Shown here in pieces: positions 8,135 through 18,300 of a stretch of 64,000 bases of DNA (its first letter is position 1; each line of letters starts with the position of its first letter). Under the pieces are notes generated by a model. That model saw nothing but the letters and a program-made list of their open reading frames with translations. It did not search any database and was not told the DNA's origin. Both the position numbers and the translations under genes were made by a program. The DNA is from DATEPR01 sp963780635 (GTDB lineage Bacteria > Actinomycetota > Actinomycetes > Mycobacteriales > Pseudonocardiaceae). The stretch lies in assembly GCA_963780635.1 (NCBI GenBank), contig CAWACW010000015.1, positions 186,001 through 250,000 on the forward strand, written 5' to 3'.

Positions 8135-8166
8135 GGGTGTCGATTGCCGACCGGTGATCGACACCC
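8135..8166. terminator. Strong hairpin in the 7891-8251 gap
   Basis: GGGTGTCGAT, 12-base loop, ATCGACACCC: a perfect 10-bp stem between the plus-strand GH13 gene and the minus-strand gene ending at 8252. It is a plausible terminator for the minus-strand operon; no T tract is present. The rest of the 361-base gap holds only the doubtful remnant at 7887-8072. Confidence 0.45.
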
Positions 8167-8251
8167 GGTGATGTGATGTCGATGCGCTCGCCGAGGCCCC
8201 TTGACATCGCCACCGGATCCTCGACCACGTGGCATTGGGACCAGACCGGGA

Positions 8252-8902
8252 CTAGACCAGCAGCGGCAGCAGGGCGTGGCGGCGGCGCAGGACCGCGCCG
8301 TAGCGGGCGTCCAGTCGTAGCCACGAGTCCGTCGCGGTGACGCGGACGGTGCTTTCGTCGGCTTCGGCTTCGCCGGTCAGGAAACCCATACCGGACAAGG
8401 CGAACAGGCACCGCATCGGCACCTTGACGTCCAGTCCGGCGCCGCTGACGGTGAGCACGTGCTGATCCAGCAGGGATGTCGGCGCGCTGCCGCGCGGGCC
8501 CGGGTTCTGCCGGGCCACCTCGATACCGCGATCGGCCAGTTCGGACACGACCTGCACGGGCAGTTCGTCGACCACCTGCCAGCCACCGCCAGGCGGCAGT
8601 GCGCCGTGCCACATCAGGTCCAGCGCCGGACCGGGATCGAGCCGTTCGCCGCCGACGATGGCCAGTGCGGCGAGCAGTTCGTTGCCCGACACCGTCACGT
8701 CGCCCGGCGTGACCTGGCCGCGCACCGCCCTGGTGGCCAGCACGTCGAACGGCGTGGCCACCCAGGCCTCGACCAGACCGTTGTCGCGGCCGCGCAGGCG
8801 GACCACGGCGTGCTGGTCCAGCCGCACGGACCGCGCCACGAACGCACCGAGATCGTCCCGGTCGGCTGCGTCCGGGACGAACAACTCGGGGGTCTCACGC
8901 AC
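8252..8902 (-). CDS. Conserved hypothetical protein (Rv2474c-like by position)
   Basis: A 216-residue soluble protein with no signal peptide or recognised motif. It alternates predicted strands and helices (VVRLRGRDNGLVEAWVATPF, LLAALAIVGGERLDPGPALD) and ends with WLRLDARYGAVLRRRHALLP. GTG 8902 is chosen because it lies 8 bases inside the 3' end of the upstream thioesterase gene on the same strand, so translation is probably coupled. In the M. tuberculosis gene order as I recall it, Rv2474c occupies this same position after the Rv2475c thioesterase and gdh. Function unknown; a role linked to acyl-CoA metabolism is only an inference from the neighbour. Confidence 0.65.
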   Translation of the reverse strand: MRETPELFVPDAADRDDLGAFVARSVRLDQHAVVRLRGRDNGLVEAWVATPFDVLATRAVRGQVTPGDVTVSGNELLAALAIVGGERLDPGPALDLMWHGALPPGGGWQVVDELPVQVVSELADRGIEVARQNPGPRGSAPTSLLDQHVLTVSGAGLDVKVPMRCLFALSGMGFLTGEAEADESTVRVTATDSWLRLDARYGAVLRRRHALLPLLV

Positions 8903-9326
8903 TGCGCACCCCCGCCCGGTAACCGGCCAGGAAATCGCGCTCCGCGTCGCTGAGCCTGCGCGGCCGGGTGGCCTCGACGTCATAGGGCACCAGCAGCGTT
9001 TCCGCTGTCGCGACAACGGCATCCGAGCTGCGCCGTCCGTTGTAGACGGTGTAGTCGAGGGTGAAGGACGCGGCGCGCAGCTCGCGGACCACGATCTCCA
9101 CCCGGATACTGTTGCCGCTCGCGACCAGCGGCGTGTGATAGTCCACCACGAGCCGGGCCACCACCATGCCTGCCGCCATGCTCGTCGCGCCGTGCCTGCT
9201 GCCCTCGGTGAACAGCAGGTCGACCCTGGCCTCTTCGAGGAGGGTCACCGTGTTCGCATGGTTGACATGCCCGAACACGTCCATGTCCGACCACCGGGGA
9301 CGCACCTCGGCCACGTACACACCCAA
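8895..9326 (-). CDS. Acyl-CoA thioesterase, hotdog fold (4HBT)
   Basis: A 143-residue single-domain hotdog protein. RWSDMDVFGHVNHANTVTLL holds the 4HBT signature with the active-site Asp (SDMD) and the GHVNH helix start; VVARLVVDYHTPLVASG and TLDYTVYNG are the following strands. It should hydrolyse acyl-CoA thioesters in the cytoplasm. The start is TTG 9326: GGAGG lies 7 bases before it and no ATG or GTG is better placed. It overlaps the next gene by 8 bases. Its position downstream of gdh is as in mycobacteria. Confidence 0.85.
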   Translation of the reverse strand: MGVYVAEVRPRWSDMDVFGHVNHANTVTLLEEARVDLLFTEGSRHGATSMAAGMVVARLVVDYHTPLVASGNSIRVEIVVRELRAASFTLDYTVYNGRRSSDAVVATAETLLVPYDVEATRPRRLSDAERDFLAGYRAGVRSA

Positions 9327-9399
9327 CCGACACCCTCCAGCTGATCCATGAGCCCGACGGGGCCAATCGACAGTACATCCGGCGGCTGGTGACCGGCTG

Positions 9400-10194
9400 T
9401 CAGGGCAGGTTCAGCCTCGCCACGTCGATCGTCACCCGGCCCGGGTCGTTCGGGTCCACCAGCACCGGCAGCCGGTTGCCGATGGTCGCGATCGCGGCCC
9501 GCCGTGCCGGGCTGCGGAAGCCCAGCCGGGTGGTGACCGCGTACGTGCTGCCGTCCGGGCGTTCGACGTCCAGTGTCAGGTCGGCCTGGCTCATGCCCGC
9601 CGGCAGCGGCATCGCGGGCGCCACGTCGTGCACGGCGGTCAGGACACCGGTCGCCTGCGTCGTCGGCGTGGCCTGACCGCCGAAGAACGTGGCCGCCTGC
9701 CGGCCGAAGAGCGTCGCCGGGTCCTGCCCGCCGAACACCTCGGACAGGATCGCGTTCGCGTCGATCGGACCGGCGGTGTTGAACGACGTCTGGATGCGCA
9801 CGGTGCTGTTGTTGCCCTGGATGACGATCGGCTCACCCGGTGCGGGGCCTGCCTGCTGGTCGCCACCGGCCAGCCGGGCAGCCGCCTCGCTGGCCCGCTG
9901 CCGCGCTGTCTCCCGCCAGTCGTTCGTGACCACCTGGTCCCACTCGACGCGGAAGTTCGCCGGCTCGGCGCGGTCCACCGTGATCGGCAGCTCGTTCTGC
10001 CCGACCCACCTGCCCTTGTGATCGGCCGCCACCTCGGCCGTCGTCGGCGGGACGCCGTCCGCGACGATCACTCCGGTCAGCCGGGTGCCCGACGGTGAGC
10101 TGTGCGGATGTGCGTCGTACCAGTCGGCAACGCGGAACACCCCGGACACAGGGTCCTTCATGTGGCCGGCACGCCACTTCGACCTGATCCCCAT
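9400..10194 (-). CDS. Conserved hypothetical protein
   Basis: A 264-residue soluble protein without known catalytic motifs. The N-terminal part (GIRSKWRAGHMKDPVSGVFR) describes a short beta-rich unit; the middle contains ARQRASEAAARLAGGDQQAG and IVIQGNNSTVRIQTSFN; the C-terminus ends with GNRLPVLVDPNDPGRVTIDV, a pattern I associate with small beta-barrel domains that follow ATIGxRLPV in actinobacterial proteins of unknown role. ATG 10194 is used; a longer start at 10233 is possible. It lies 48 bases after gdh on the same strand. It has no counterpart in the mycobacterial block as I remember it. Confidence 0.6.
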   Translation of the reverse strand: MGIRSKWRAGHMKDPVSGVFRVADWYDAHPHSSPSGTRLTGVIVADGVPPTTAEVAADHKGRWVGQNELPITVDRAEPANFRVEWDQVVTNDWRETARQRASEAAARLAGGDQQAGPAPGEPIVIQGNNSTVRIQTSFNTAGPIDANAILSEVFGGQDPATLFGRQAATFFGGQATPTTQATGVLTAVHDVAPAMPLPAGMSQADLTLDVERPDGSTYAVTTRLGFRSPARRAAIATIGNRLPVLVDPNDPGRVTIDVARLNLP

Positions 10195-10242
10195 GCCGGC
10201 CACCCTGCCAGTACCACCGACCAGCGTCCACATCCGGTGCGG

Positions 10243-13200
10243 TTAACGAACCATCGACCTGATCTGCCGTGCGGCCACCGACAGCGTCGGCAGGTCGAGC
10301 CGGTTCGCCCGGCGGATCTCGGCGAGCGCCGAGCGGGCCCGGTCCAGCCGGGACGCGTTGGACTCCTCCCAGTGCGCGATCTTGTCGTCCGGGCTGTCGT
10401 CGACATCACTGTGCCGCAACACGTCGACGGTGATCGCCCGCAGCGACGCGTACAGGTCGTCGCGCAGCGCGAGCCGGGCCAGCGAATGCCACCGGTTGCC
10501 GCGTTCCAACTCGCTGACCGACGTGAGCATCCGGTCCATGTCCAGGTGCTCGGACAGCGCGTAGTACAGCTGCGCGGTCTCCAGGTGGCTGCGCTCGACG
10601 GCGGCGCCGATGCCCTCCCGTTCGGCGAGTTCGGCGATCTCGATCACGTCCAGCAGGCAGAACGTGTCCAGCAGCGCGGCGACCCTGCCCGCGATCCGCT
10701 CCGGCACGCCCTGCGCGGTCAGCCGCTTCGTGTCCTCGATCACGTGCTCGCGTTCCCGGCCGCGCAGCAGCTCCGGGATGCCCTCCTTGAGCGACCGGAC
10801 CGGTTCGGTGAACCGGGCCAGCTCGGCGCCCACCGCGAGCGGCTGCGGCCGGTTGGACAGCAACCACCGCGACGCCCGGTCCAGCAGCCGCCTGATCTCC
10901 AGCATCATCTTGTCGGTGACGCCTGTCCCGACGACGTTGTCCAGCTCCGCGATCTCCCGCCACAGCGAGGGCAGGTCGAAGATCCGGGTGGCCGCGACGA
11001 ACGCGCGCACCGCGTCGGTCGCGGTCGCACTCATCTCCTCGGCCAGCCGGAACGCGTACGACGTGCCGCCGCCGTCCACCACCTCGTTCACCAGCATCGT
11101 GGTGGTGATCTCGCGGCGCAGCGGGTGCGCGCCGATCCGGTCGCCGAAGCGCTCCCGCAGCTGGCTCGGGAAGTAGTCGGGCAGCCGGCGCGCGAACACG
11201 TCCAGGTCGGGCAGGTCGCTGGCCAGCACCTCGTCCTTCAGAGCCAGCTTCACGTGCGCGAGCACGGTGGCCAGCTCCGGCGACGTGAGGCCCTCACCCG
11301 CCTTGTCCAGCGCCCGGAACTCCGTCGGCGTCGGCAGCGCCTCCAGCGCCCGGTCCAGGCCGTTGCGCTGCTCCAGGTCGGCGACCAGCCGCGCGTGCAC
11401 GTTGACCATGCCCGCGGCGTGCGCCCGGCTGATGCCGAGCACGGTGTTCTGGTCGTAGTTGTCGGCCAGCACCAGGTCGGACACCTGGTCGGTCATCTCG
11501 ACCAGGAGTTCGTTGCGCTGCTCGTGGCCCAGCCTGCCCTCGGCGACCAGGTGGTCCAGCAGGACCTTGATGTTGACCTCGTGGTCGGAGCAGTCGACGC
11601 CCGCCGAGTTGTCCAGCGCGTCGGTGTTGACCTTGCCGCCCTCGTGCTCCGGGCCGCCCTTGCGGGCGAACTCGATGCGGCCGCGCTGCGTCAGGCCCAG
11701 GTTGCCGCCCTCGCCGACCACCCGCACCCGCAGGTCGCCGCCGTCGACCCGGATCGCGTCGTTGGCCTTGTCGCCCACCTCGGCGTGCGACTCGGTCGCG
11801 GCCTTGACGTAGGTGCCGATCCCGCCGTTCCACAGCAGGTCCACCGGTGCCAGCAGGATCGCGCGCATCAGCTCGGCAGGCGAGCACTTGGTGACGGTGT
11901 CGGCAAGACCGAGCGCCTTGCGGGCGGCCGGGCTGACCGGAATCGACTTCGCGGTGCGCGGCCAGACGCCGCCGCCCTCGCTGATCAGGCCGCGGTCGTA
12001 GTCGTCCCAGGACGAGCGCGGCAGGTCGAACAGCCTGCGCCGCTCGGCGAACGACGCCGCCGGGTCCGGGCTCGGGTCGATGAACACGTGCCGGTGGTCG
12101 AACGCGGCCACCAGCCGGATGTGCTCGGACAGCAGCATCCCGTTGCCGAACACGTCACCGGACATGTCGCCGACGCCGACCACGCTGAAGTCCTGCGACT
12201 GCGTGTCCACGTCCAGTTCCCGGAAGTGGCGCTTGACCGCCTCCCAGGCACCCTTGGCGGTGATGCCCATGGTCTTGTGGTCGTAGCCGGCCGAACCACC
12301 GGAGGCGAAGGCGTCGCCGAGCCAGAACCCGTACTTGTCGGCCACCTCGTTGGCGATGTCGGAGAACGTCGCCGTGCCCTTGTCCGCGGCGACCACCAGG
12401 TAGGTGTCGTCCCCGTCGTAGCGCACCACGTCCCTGGCCGGCACGACGCTGCGGCCCATGTCCAGGTTGTCGGTCAGGTCCAGCATGCCGGAGATGAACA
12501 GCTGGTAGCAGGCGATGCCCTCGGCCTGCAGCGACTCGCGGTCCAGCCCGGGGTCACCGGTGGGCGCCGGTGGCCGCTTGAGGACGAACCCGCCCTTCGC
12601 GCCGACCGGCACGATCACGGCGTTCTTCACGGCCTGTGCCTTGGCCAGACCCAGCACCTCGGTGCGGAAGTCCTCGCGGCGGTCCGACCAGCGCAGGCCG
12701 CCGCGGGCGACCGGCCCGAACCGCAGGTGCACGCCCTCGAAGCGCGGCGAGTACACCCAGATCTCGAACTGCGGCCGGGGAGCCGGCAGGTCCAGCACCC
12801 GGTGCGGATCGAGCTTCACGGCCAGGTACGGCTTGGGCTCGTCACCGTCGCGCACGTAGTAGTTCGTGCGCAGCGTGGCGTTGATGAGGCTGAGCAGGCT
12901 GCGCAGGATCCGGTCCGAGTCCAGGCTCGTGACCTCGTCGATCAGCTCGGTGATCTCGTTGGTCAGCTGCTCGGCCTGGGCGAGCCGGTCGGTGTGGCTC
13001 ACCGCCGGGTCGAACCGGGTCTCGAACAGGTTGACCAGCGCCGACGCGATCCGCCGGTGCCCGAGGACGGCGTCCTCGATGTAGTCCTGGCTGTACGGGG
13101 TGCCCGCCTGGCGCAGGTACTTGGCGTAGGCGCGCAGCACGGTGGCCTGCCGCCAGTCCAGCTTGGCACGCAGCACCAGCGCGTTGAAGCCGTCCACCTC

Positions 13201-15237
13201 GGCGCTGCCCCGCCACGCGGCCGCGAAGGCCTCCTGGAAGCGGATCCGGTAGCGGTCCAGATCGCCGCTGAGACCGGCCAGCACGCTCGGGTCGATACGG
13301 AGTCCGAAATCGAAGATCCAGCACTGGGTGCCGTCGTCCCGCAGAACCTCGTAGGGCCGCTCGTCGACGACCTCGACGCCCATCCGCTGCAACACGGGCA
13401 GCACCTGGGACAGCGTCACGCGGGAGCCTGCCAGGTAGAGCTTGAACCGCCGCTCCCCCGCTTCCGGGTCGACGGGCAGATAGAACGACGTGTCCAGGTC
13501 ACCGTCGGCGGACAACGCCTGCAGCCTGCGCAGGTCGGCCAAGCCCTGCTCGGCGGTGAAGTCCTCCTTGTAGGCCTCGGGGAACGCGGCGGCGTAGCGC
13601 TGGCCCAGTTCGGCGTCCGTCTCCGAGGAGAACGAGTGCCCGCCGCCGACGTGCCGCAGTTCGAGGCTCTCGGCGAGCACGGCCTCCACCATCAGGTCGC
13701 CCCAACCGCGGACCGCGTCGGCCAGCCGCTGCTGCAACGCGGCCGGATCCGGGTCGACGACCGAGTTCGGGTCGGTGTGCACGGTGAAGTGCACGCGGGC
13801 GACCTCGGTCTCGCCGACCCGTGCGCTGTACTCCAGATCGGTGCCGGCCAGCTCGGCCAGCAGCACCTCCTGCATGGCCAGCCGCGTGGTCGTCGTGTAG
13901 CGGTCGCGCGGCAGGTAGACCAGGCACGAGAAGAAACGGCCGTACGGGTCGCGCCGCATGAACAGCCGCAGCCTGCGGCGATCGGCCAGGGCCAGCACGC
14001 CCGTGGTGGTCTCGTAGAGCGACTGGACGTCCGTGGAGAACAGCTCGGGCCGAGGATAGTTCTGGATGACGTCGAGCATCTTCTGCCCGGAGTGCGACTC
14101 CATCGGGAAGCCGGCGCGGTGGATGACCTCGCGCACCCGCCGCTCGATCACCGGGATGTCCAGCACGTCCTCGTAGAGGGCCGCGCTGGTCAGCACGCCC
14201 AGGAAGCGGTGCTCGCCGTCGACGTCGCCGTGCTCGTCGAACGTCTTCACGCCCACGTAGTACGGGTAGGCGGAGCGGTGCACGGTCGAGGGAGCGCTGG
14301 CCTCGGTGAGCACCAGGAGCTCCTGCGCGAGCGCGTACTCGGTGGTGTCCGGGCCCGCGGTGAGGCTGCGCGCGGCCAGGTTGTCCTGCCGCAGCACGCC
14401 GAGCCCCATCGCCAGCATCGCGCGCAGCGCGGGCGCGCCCGAACCGTCGTCGATCAGCTCGTACTGCCGGTAGCCCAGGAACGTGAAGTGGTGGTCGGCC
14501 AGCCAGCGCAGCAGCCGGGCGCCCTCCAGGACCTCCTGGCGCGGCAGCGGCGGCGGGTCGGACTCCAGGCGGTCGGCGAGCATCCGTGCGGTGGTCGTCA
14601 TCTTGTCGGTGTCCTCGAACACCTCGCGCACGTCGTGCAGCACCGCGACCAGGCGGGCCTCCAGCTCACGCGCCCGCACCGGGTCGGTGATGAGATCGAC
14701 CTCGATGCTCATCCACGACTCGACGTTGGCATCGGAGGGCGGGTTGTCCGGTTCGGCCGTCGGCAGCACCTCGATCAGTTCCCCGCTGATCGTCCGGCGG
14801 ACCACGACGATCGGGTGCACCACACGCTGCACGCCGATACCGCTGCGGGTCAGCTCGGAGACGACGGAGTCGACCAGGTACGGCATGTCGTCGGTGACGA
14901 CCTGGACGACCGTCGTGCTGCAGTCCCAGCCGTCGGCCACCAGCGTCGGGTTCAGCACCCGCACGGCGGGCCGGCCCGCGATGCGGTCGCGGGCGAGCTG
15001 GAAGTTGGACCGGACCGTGCCCAGTAGTTCGCGGGGGTCGTCCTCGATGACTTCCTCTGGCGGAAGGTAGCGGTAGTACAGGTGAACCAGATCCGCATAC
15101 TCGGGGTCGAGCCGCGCGGCCCGGTCCACCATGTCGTCACGGACTTGTTCCGGGGTCATCGACTTCGCGTCGGTCGCTGCGCCAGCCATGCTCGGGGTTG
15201 CTTTTCCTACTCTGGACGGAGATCCGGTCGAGGTCAT
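10243..15237 (-). CDS. gdh: NAD-specific glutamate dehydrogenase, large (L_180-type)
   Basis: A 1664-residue enzyme that interconverts glutamate and 2-oxoglutarate plus ammonia using NAD. Length and order match the 180-kDa bacterial GDH class: a long N-terminal regulatory region with ACT-like parts (DMPYLVDSVVSELTRSGIGV), the catalytic part with GGLRWSDRREDFRTEVLGLA and VPVGAKGGFVLKRPP, and the nucleotide-binding part GVGDMSGDVFGNGMLLSEHI, which supplies the glycine-rich loop. Two non-standard insert sequences are not seen. ATG 15237 is chosen for the AAGGAG 11 bases upstream; a longer frame to 15348 has no support. In mycobacteria this enzyme (Rv2476c) is inhibited through the phospho-FHA protein GarA; no such gene is in the window. 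Confidence 0.95.
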   Translation of the reverse strand: MTSTGSPSRVGKATPSMAGAATDAKSMTPEQVRDDMVDRAARLDPEYADLVHLYYRYLPPEEVIEDDPRELLGTVRSNFQLARDRIAGRPAVRVLNPTLVADGWDCSTTVVQVVTDDMPYLVDSVVSELTRSGIGVQRVVHPIVVVRRTISGELIEVLPTAEPDNPPSDANVESWMSIEVDLITDPVRARELEARLVAVLHDVREVFEDTDKMTTTARMLADRLESDPPPLPRQEVLEGARLLRWLADHHFTFLGYRQYELIDDGSGAPALRAMLAMGLGVLRQDNLAARSLTAGPDTTEYALAQELLVLTEASAPSTVHRSAYPYYVGVKTFDEHGDVDGEHRFLGVLTSAALYEDVLDIPVIERRVREVIHRAGFPMESHSGQKMLDVIQNYPRPELFSTDVQSLYETTTGVLALADRRRLRLFMRRDPYGRFFSCLVYLPRDRYTTTTRLAMQEVLLAELAGTDLEYSARVGETEVARVHFTVHTDPNSVVDPDPAALQQRLADAVRGWGDLMVEAVLAESLELRHVGGGHSFSSETDAELGQRYAAAFPEAYKEDFTAEQGLADLRRLQALSADGDLDTSFYLPVDPEAGERRFKLYLAGSRVTLSQVLPVLQRMGVEVVDERPYEVLRDDGTQCWIFDFGLRIDPSVLAGLSGDLDRYRIRFQEAFAAAWRGSAEVDGFNALVLRAKLDWRQATVLRAYAKYLRQAGTPYSQDYIEDAVLGHRRIASALVNLFETRFDPAVSHTDRLAQAEQLTNEITELIDEVTSLDSDRILRSLLSLINATLRTNYYVRDGDEPKPYLAVKLDPHRVLDLPAPRPQFEIWVYSPRFEGVHLRFGPVARGGLRWSDRREDFRTEVLGLAKAQAVKNAVIVPVGAKGGFVLKRPPAPTGDPGLDRESLQAEGIACYQLFISGMLDLTDNLDMGRSVVPARDVVRYDGDDTYLVVAADKGTATFSDIANEVADKYGFWLGDAFASGGSAGYDHKTMGITAKGAWEAVKRHFRELDVDTQSQDFSVVGVGDMSGDVFGNGMLLSEHIRLVAAFDHRHVFIDPSPDPAASFAERRRLFDLPRSSWDDYDRGLISEGGGVWPRTAKSIPVSPAARKALGLADTVTKCSPAELMRAILLAPVDLLWNGGIGTYVKAATESHAEVGDKANDAIRVDGGDLRVRVVGEGGNLGLTQRGRIEFARKGGPEHEGGKVNTDALDNSAGVDCSDHEVNIKVLLDHLVAEGRLGHEQRNELLVEMTDQVSDLVLADNYDQNTVLGISRAHAAGMVNVHARLVADLEQRNGLDRALEALPTPTEFRALDKAGEGLTSPELATVLAHVKLALKDEVLASDLPDLDVFARRLPDYFPSQLRERFGDRIGAHPLRREITTTMLVNEVVDGGGTSYAFRLAEEMSATATDAVRAFVAATRIFDLPSLWREIAELDNVVGTGVTDKMMLEIRRLLDRASRWLLSNRPQPLAVGAELARFTEPVRSLKEGIPELLRGREREHVIEDTKRLTAQGVPERIAGRVAALLDTFCLLDVIEIAELAEREGIGAAVERSHLETAQLYYALSEHLDMDRMLTSVSELERGNRWHSLARLALRDDLYASLRAITVDVLRHSDVDDSPDDKIAHWEESNASRLDRARSALAEIRRANRLDLPTLSVAARQIRSMVR

Positions 15238-15386
15238 CGTCTGACGGCTCCTTGGAGTTCGGCACCTCGTCGTGCCCGGACGAGCCCCACCATAGGCCCC
15301 CCGCGCGGCCGTCGACGGCGGGCGGCACCTGATTCCAAGACGTGGCACGGCACTTGATCGAGGCCGTGATCGAGCAAGACGGGGCG

Positions 15387-18300
15387 TCAGGCCCGCTCGT
15401 CATCCCACCGGGAGCCCCGCCAAGGCGAGTCGCCGGGATTCGGTTCGCCACGATGCCGGGCAGGCCCCGGGTAGCCGGGTTCGTCCCCGACCGCGGGATC
15501 GAGCCCGATCAGCGGCGTCGGCACGCTCGTCGGCCCTGGCAGCGCGGGATCCGTGGCGAGCGGGCTGGTCTTGGCGTCGTTGGAGTCCTGGGCGTCCTGA
15601 TAGGCCATCAGGGCTTCGGTGAGCAGGTCGGCCAGTTGCACCGAGCGGCGGCGTTTGCCACTCGCGCGGGCGGGTTGCCCGGGTTGGGTCGGCGACGCGG
15701 CGGGTGGCGGCACGGCAGCCGGCTCGCTGCGCATCGGCGAGTGCTGAGCGGGCAGTTCGGGCGGGGTGTCGCGACGCAGTGGGGCCCAGTCCCCGAACGG
15801 ATCGGCGGCCATCCGCTCGTGCTCGGACAGCAGTCCTCGGTCCTCACTGAACGGATCGGCGGTCGTCGGTCTGCGGTGGGCCTGCGCTGCCGGGGATTCG
15901 CCGAACGAATCGGCGACCGGTTGGGAATGATCAGTCCGCGTTCGTGGAGCACCGCCGAACGAATCGGCGACCGGTTCCTGCGTGGCGCCGAAGGAATCCG
16001 TCGCCGGTTGGCCATGCGCCGGCTGCGCGCGCTCGAACGAGGCTCCCAGGACGTCGCCGAACGGATCGAGGGACGCCTGGGCGCGCTCGGGCCGCACAGC
16101 CGCGGTTTCGCCGGTCAGCTGGCCATGTGCCGCCTGCCTGGGCTCGAACGACGCTCCCGGCACGTCGGCGAACGGCCTGGCGGCCGCCTGCGAGCGGTGG
16201 CTCTGCGCTGCCGGGGTTTCCTGGGCGTGCTCGCGGTCCGCGGGTGCTCCCGGCGCGCGTGCGGCCTGCTGTCTGGCGGCCGCCTGAGAGCGGTGGCTCT
16301 GCGCTGCCGGGGTTTCCAGGGCGTGCTCGCGGTCTGCGGGTGCTCCCGGCGCGCGTGCGGCCTGCTGTTCGGTCGGCGTCGGCTCGGGCACGTCGGCGGA
16401 TGGGAGCGGTTCGAGGTGGTCGAAGTCGTCGAACGAGACGGTCCGCGAGGTCGGCTCGGCCTCCTTGGCGCGGCGGGGCCGGGTCCGGGTGGTGGGGTTC
16501 TCCTCGGGCTCGTCGTCCTTGGCGCGGCGGCGGCCACCACCGGACGCGGAGCCGGACGTGATGCCGAGGCTGGCCAGCACCGACCGGTCGGTGTCGCCTG
16601 CCACGCCGTGCCGGGGCTTGGCGTCGGGCGGGTTCCCTGCGGCCGAGATGTCCGCGGCCGAGATCCGAACACTCGGATCGGCGGAGACCGGCACGTCGTC
16701 AGGGTGTGTGGAGCCGAACACCGGCGAGGCGGATACCGGATGCGCGGGCTCCAGCGGCGGCGGAATCGGCAACGCGGGCAAGATCGGCGGCGGCACCGAA
16801 CCAGCCGGCTGCCCGCCGCCGGACACCGAATCCCGGGCGTCCGACCAGCCACCCGATCCCTCGACGCTTCCCTCGCCAACCGGCGGCACCGAACCCACTT
16901 GACCAGCGCCGGGCTGACCAGCACCAGGCTGACCAGCGCCAAGCTGACCGGAGCCAAGCTGACCAGCGCCAAGCTGACCAGAGCCAAGCTGACCAGCGCC
17001 GGGCTGACCAGCGCCGGGCTGACCGGCGCCGGGCTGACCGGAGCCAGGCTGACCGGAGCCAGGCTGTCCGCCGGACCCAGCCGCATCGGTGGATCGGCCC
17101 GAACCGTGCTGGCCGCCCAGCCAAGCCGCAGCCGGCCGCGCCGGACCGGCTTCCGCAGTACCGAACTGGCCGGCCCCAGGCGGACCGCTGCGCCGGGCGG
17201 CGCCGGACCCGTGCTGGGCCCTGAGCCGGGCGGTGCCTCGCTCGTCCGGATCGGCATGCCGGATGCCACCCGGAGCACTGGGCGAGCCCGCATCGGTTTG
17301 AGCTCCGTCCGCGCGATGAGTGCCGGGCTGGCCGCCACCGGTGGGCGTGCCAGGCTGCTGCGCTCCACCGGCGTGGAAGGCGCTTGGCTGGCCGCTGCCG
17401 GTCGAACCGGCGCGAACCGCCCCCGGATCCGCGGTGCCACTTCGCGGCCCGCCAGGTGCGGCCGCGCCGAATTGGCCACTCCTGGGCGAGCCCGGCCCGC
17501 CCACACCGGTCGAACCGGTCTGGGTGACGCCTCCATGAACACCCGTCTGGGCGGAGCCGCCCACTGGCGTCGAGCCGGTCTGGGCGCTGCCCGCATGCGC
17601 CGGGCTGGTTTCGGCGAAACCGGGCTGGTGCGCGCCGAAGCGAGCCGCCTCGGATGCGGCCCGGCCGATTTCGGCCACACCGGGCTGGTGTCCGCCGAAG
17701 TGAGCTGCGGGTCGGCCGCCGCTGGGTTCGGCCGCCGGGGCCGGGTCGCCCTGCCACGGTGCGCCGGTGGCGTGCTGGGTCACGGGGAGCCGGCCGGTGG
17801 CGCGTTGGACCGGGTCCGTGCCGATGCCGACCGGCATGATCGGGACCGTCGGTAGCTCGAAGACGCTCGGCACCAGGGGCGTCGGCCCGACTGCCGGCGC
17901 CGGGGTGGTGACCGGCGCCGGGGTGACCAACTGCGGCGGTACGGACTGCACGGACCTGGCCGCTGATCGCGCCGCGACGGCTGGTTCAGCGGCGAAGCCG
18001 GCTTCGGCTGCCAAGGCCCGTTGCGTTGCCAAGCCCGGTTCGACGTCGGAGGCCGGAGGCGTTCCAAAGCCCGGTTCGGCCGCGAAGGCCGGTTGCGTTG
18101 CCAAGCCCGGTTCAACTCCGGAGGCCGGAGGCGTTCCAAAGCCCGGTTCGGCCGCGAAGGCCGGAGGCGTTCCGAAGTCCGATTCGACGCCGGAGGCCGG
18201 TTGCATGGCGAAGCCCGATCCAACTCCGGAGACCGGTTGCATTGCGAAGCCCGGTTCGGCTGTGAAGGCCGGTTCGGGAGCGACTGATGATTGGGTTGCG

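Noticed and set aside
10102..15027. Plus-strand open frame of 1641 codons antisense to gdh
   Set aside because: Its product is Arg/Gln/His/Val-rich without domains, as is usual for the antisense of a GC-rich gene, while the minus strand encodes a complete glutamate dehydrogenase.
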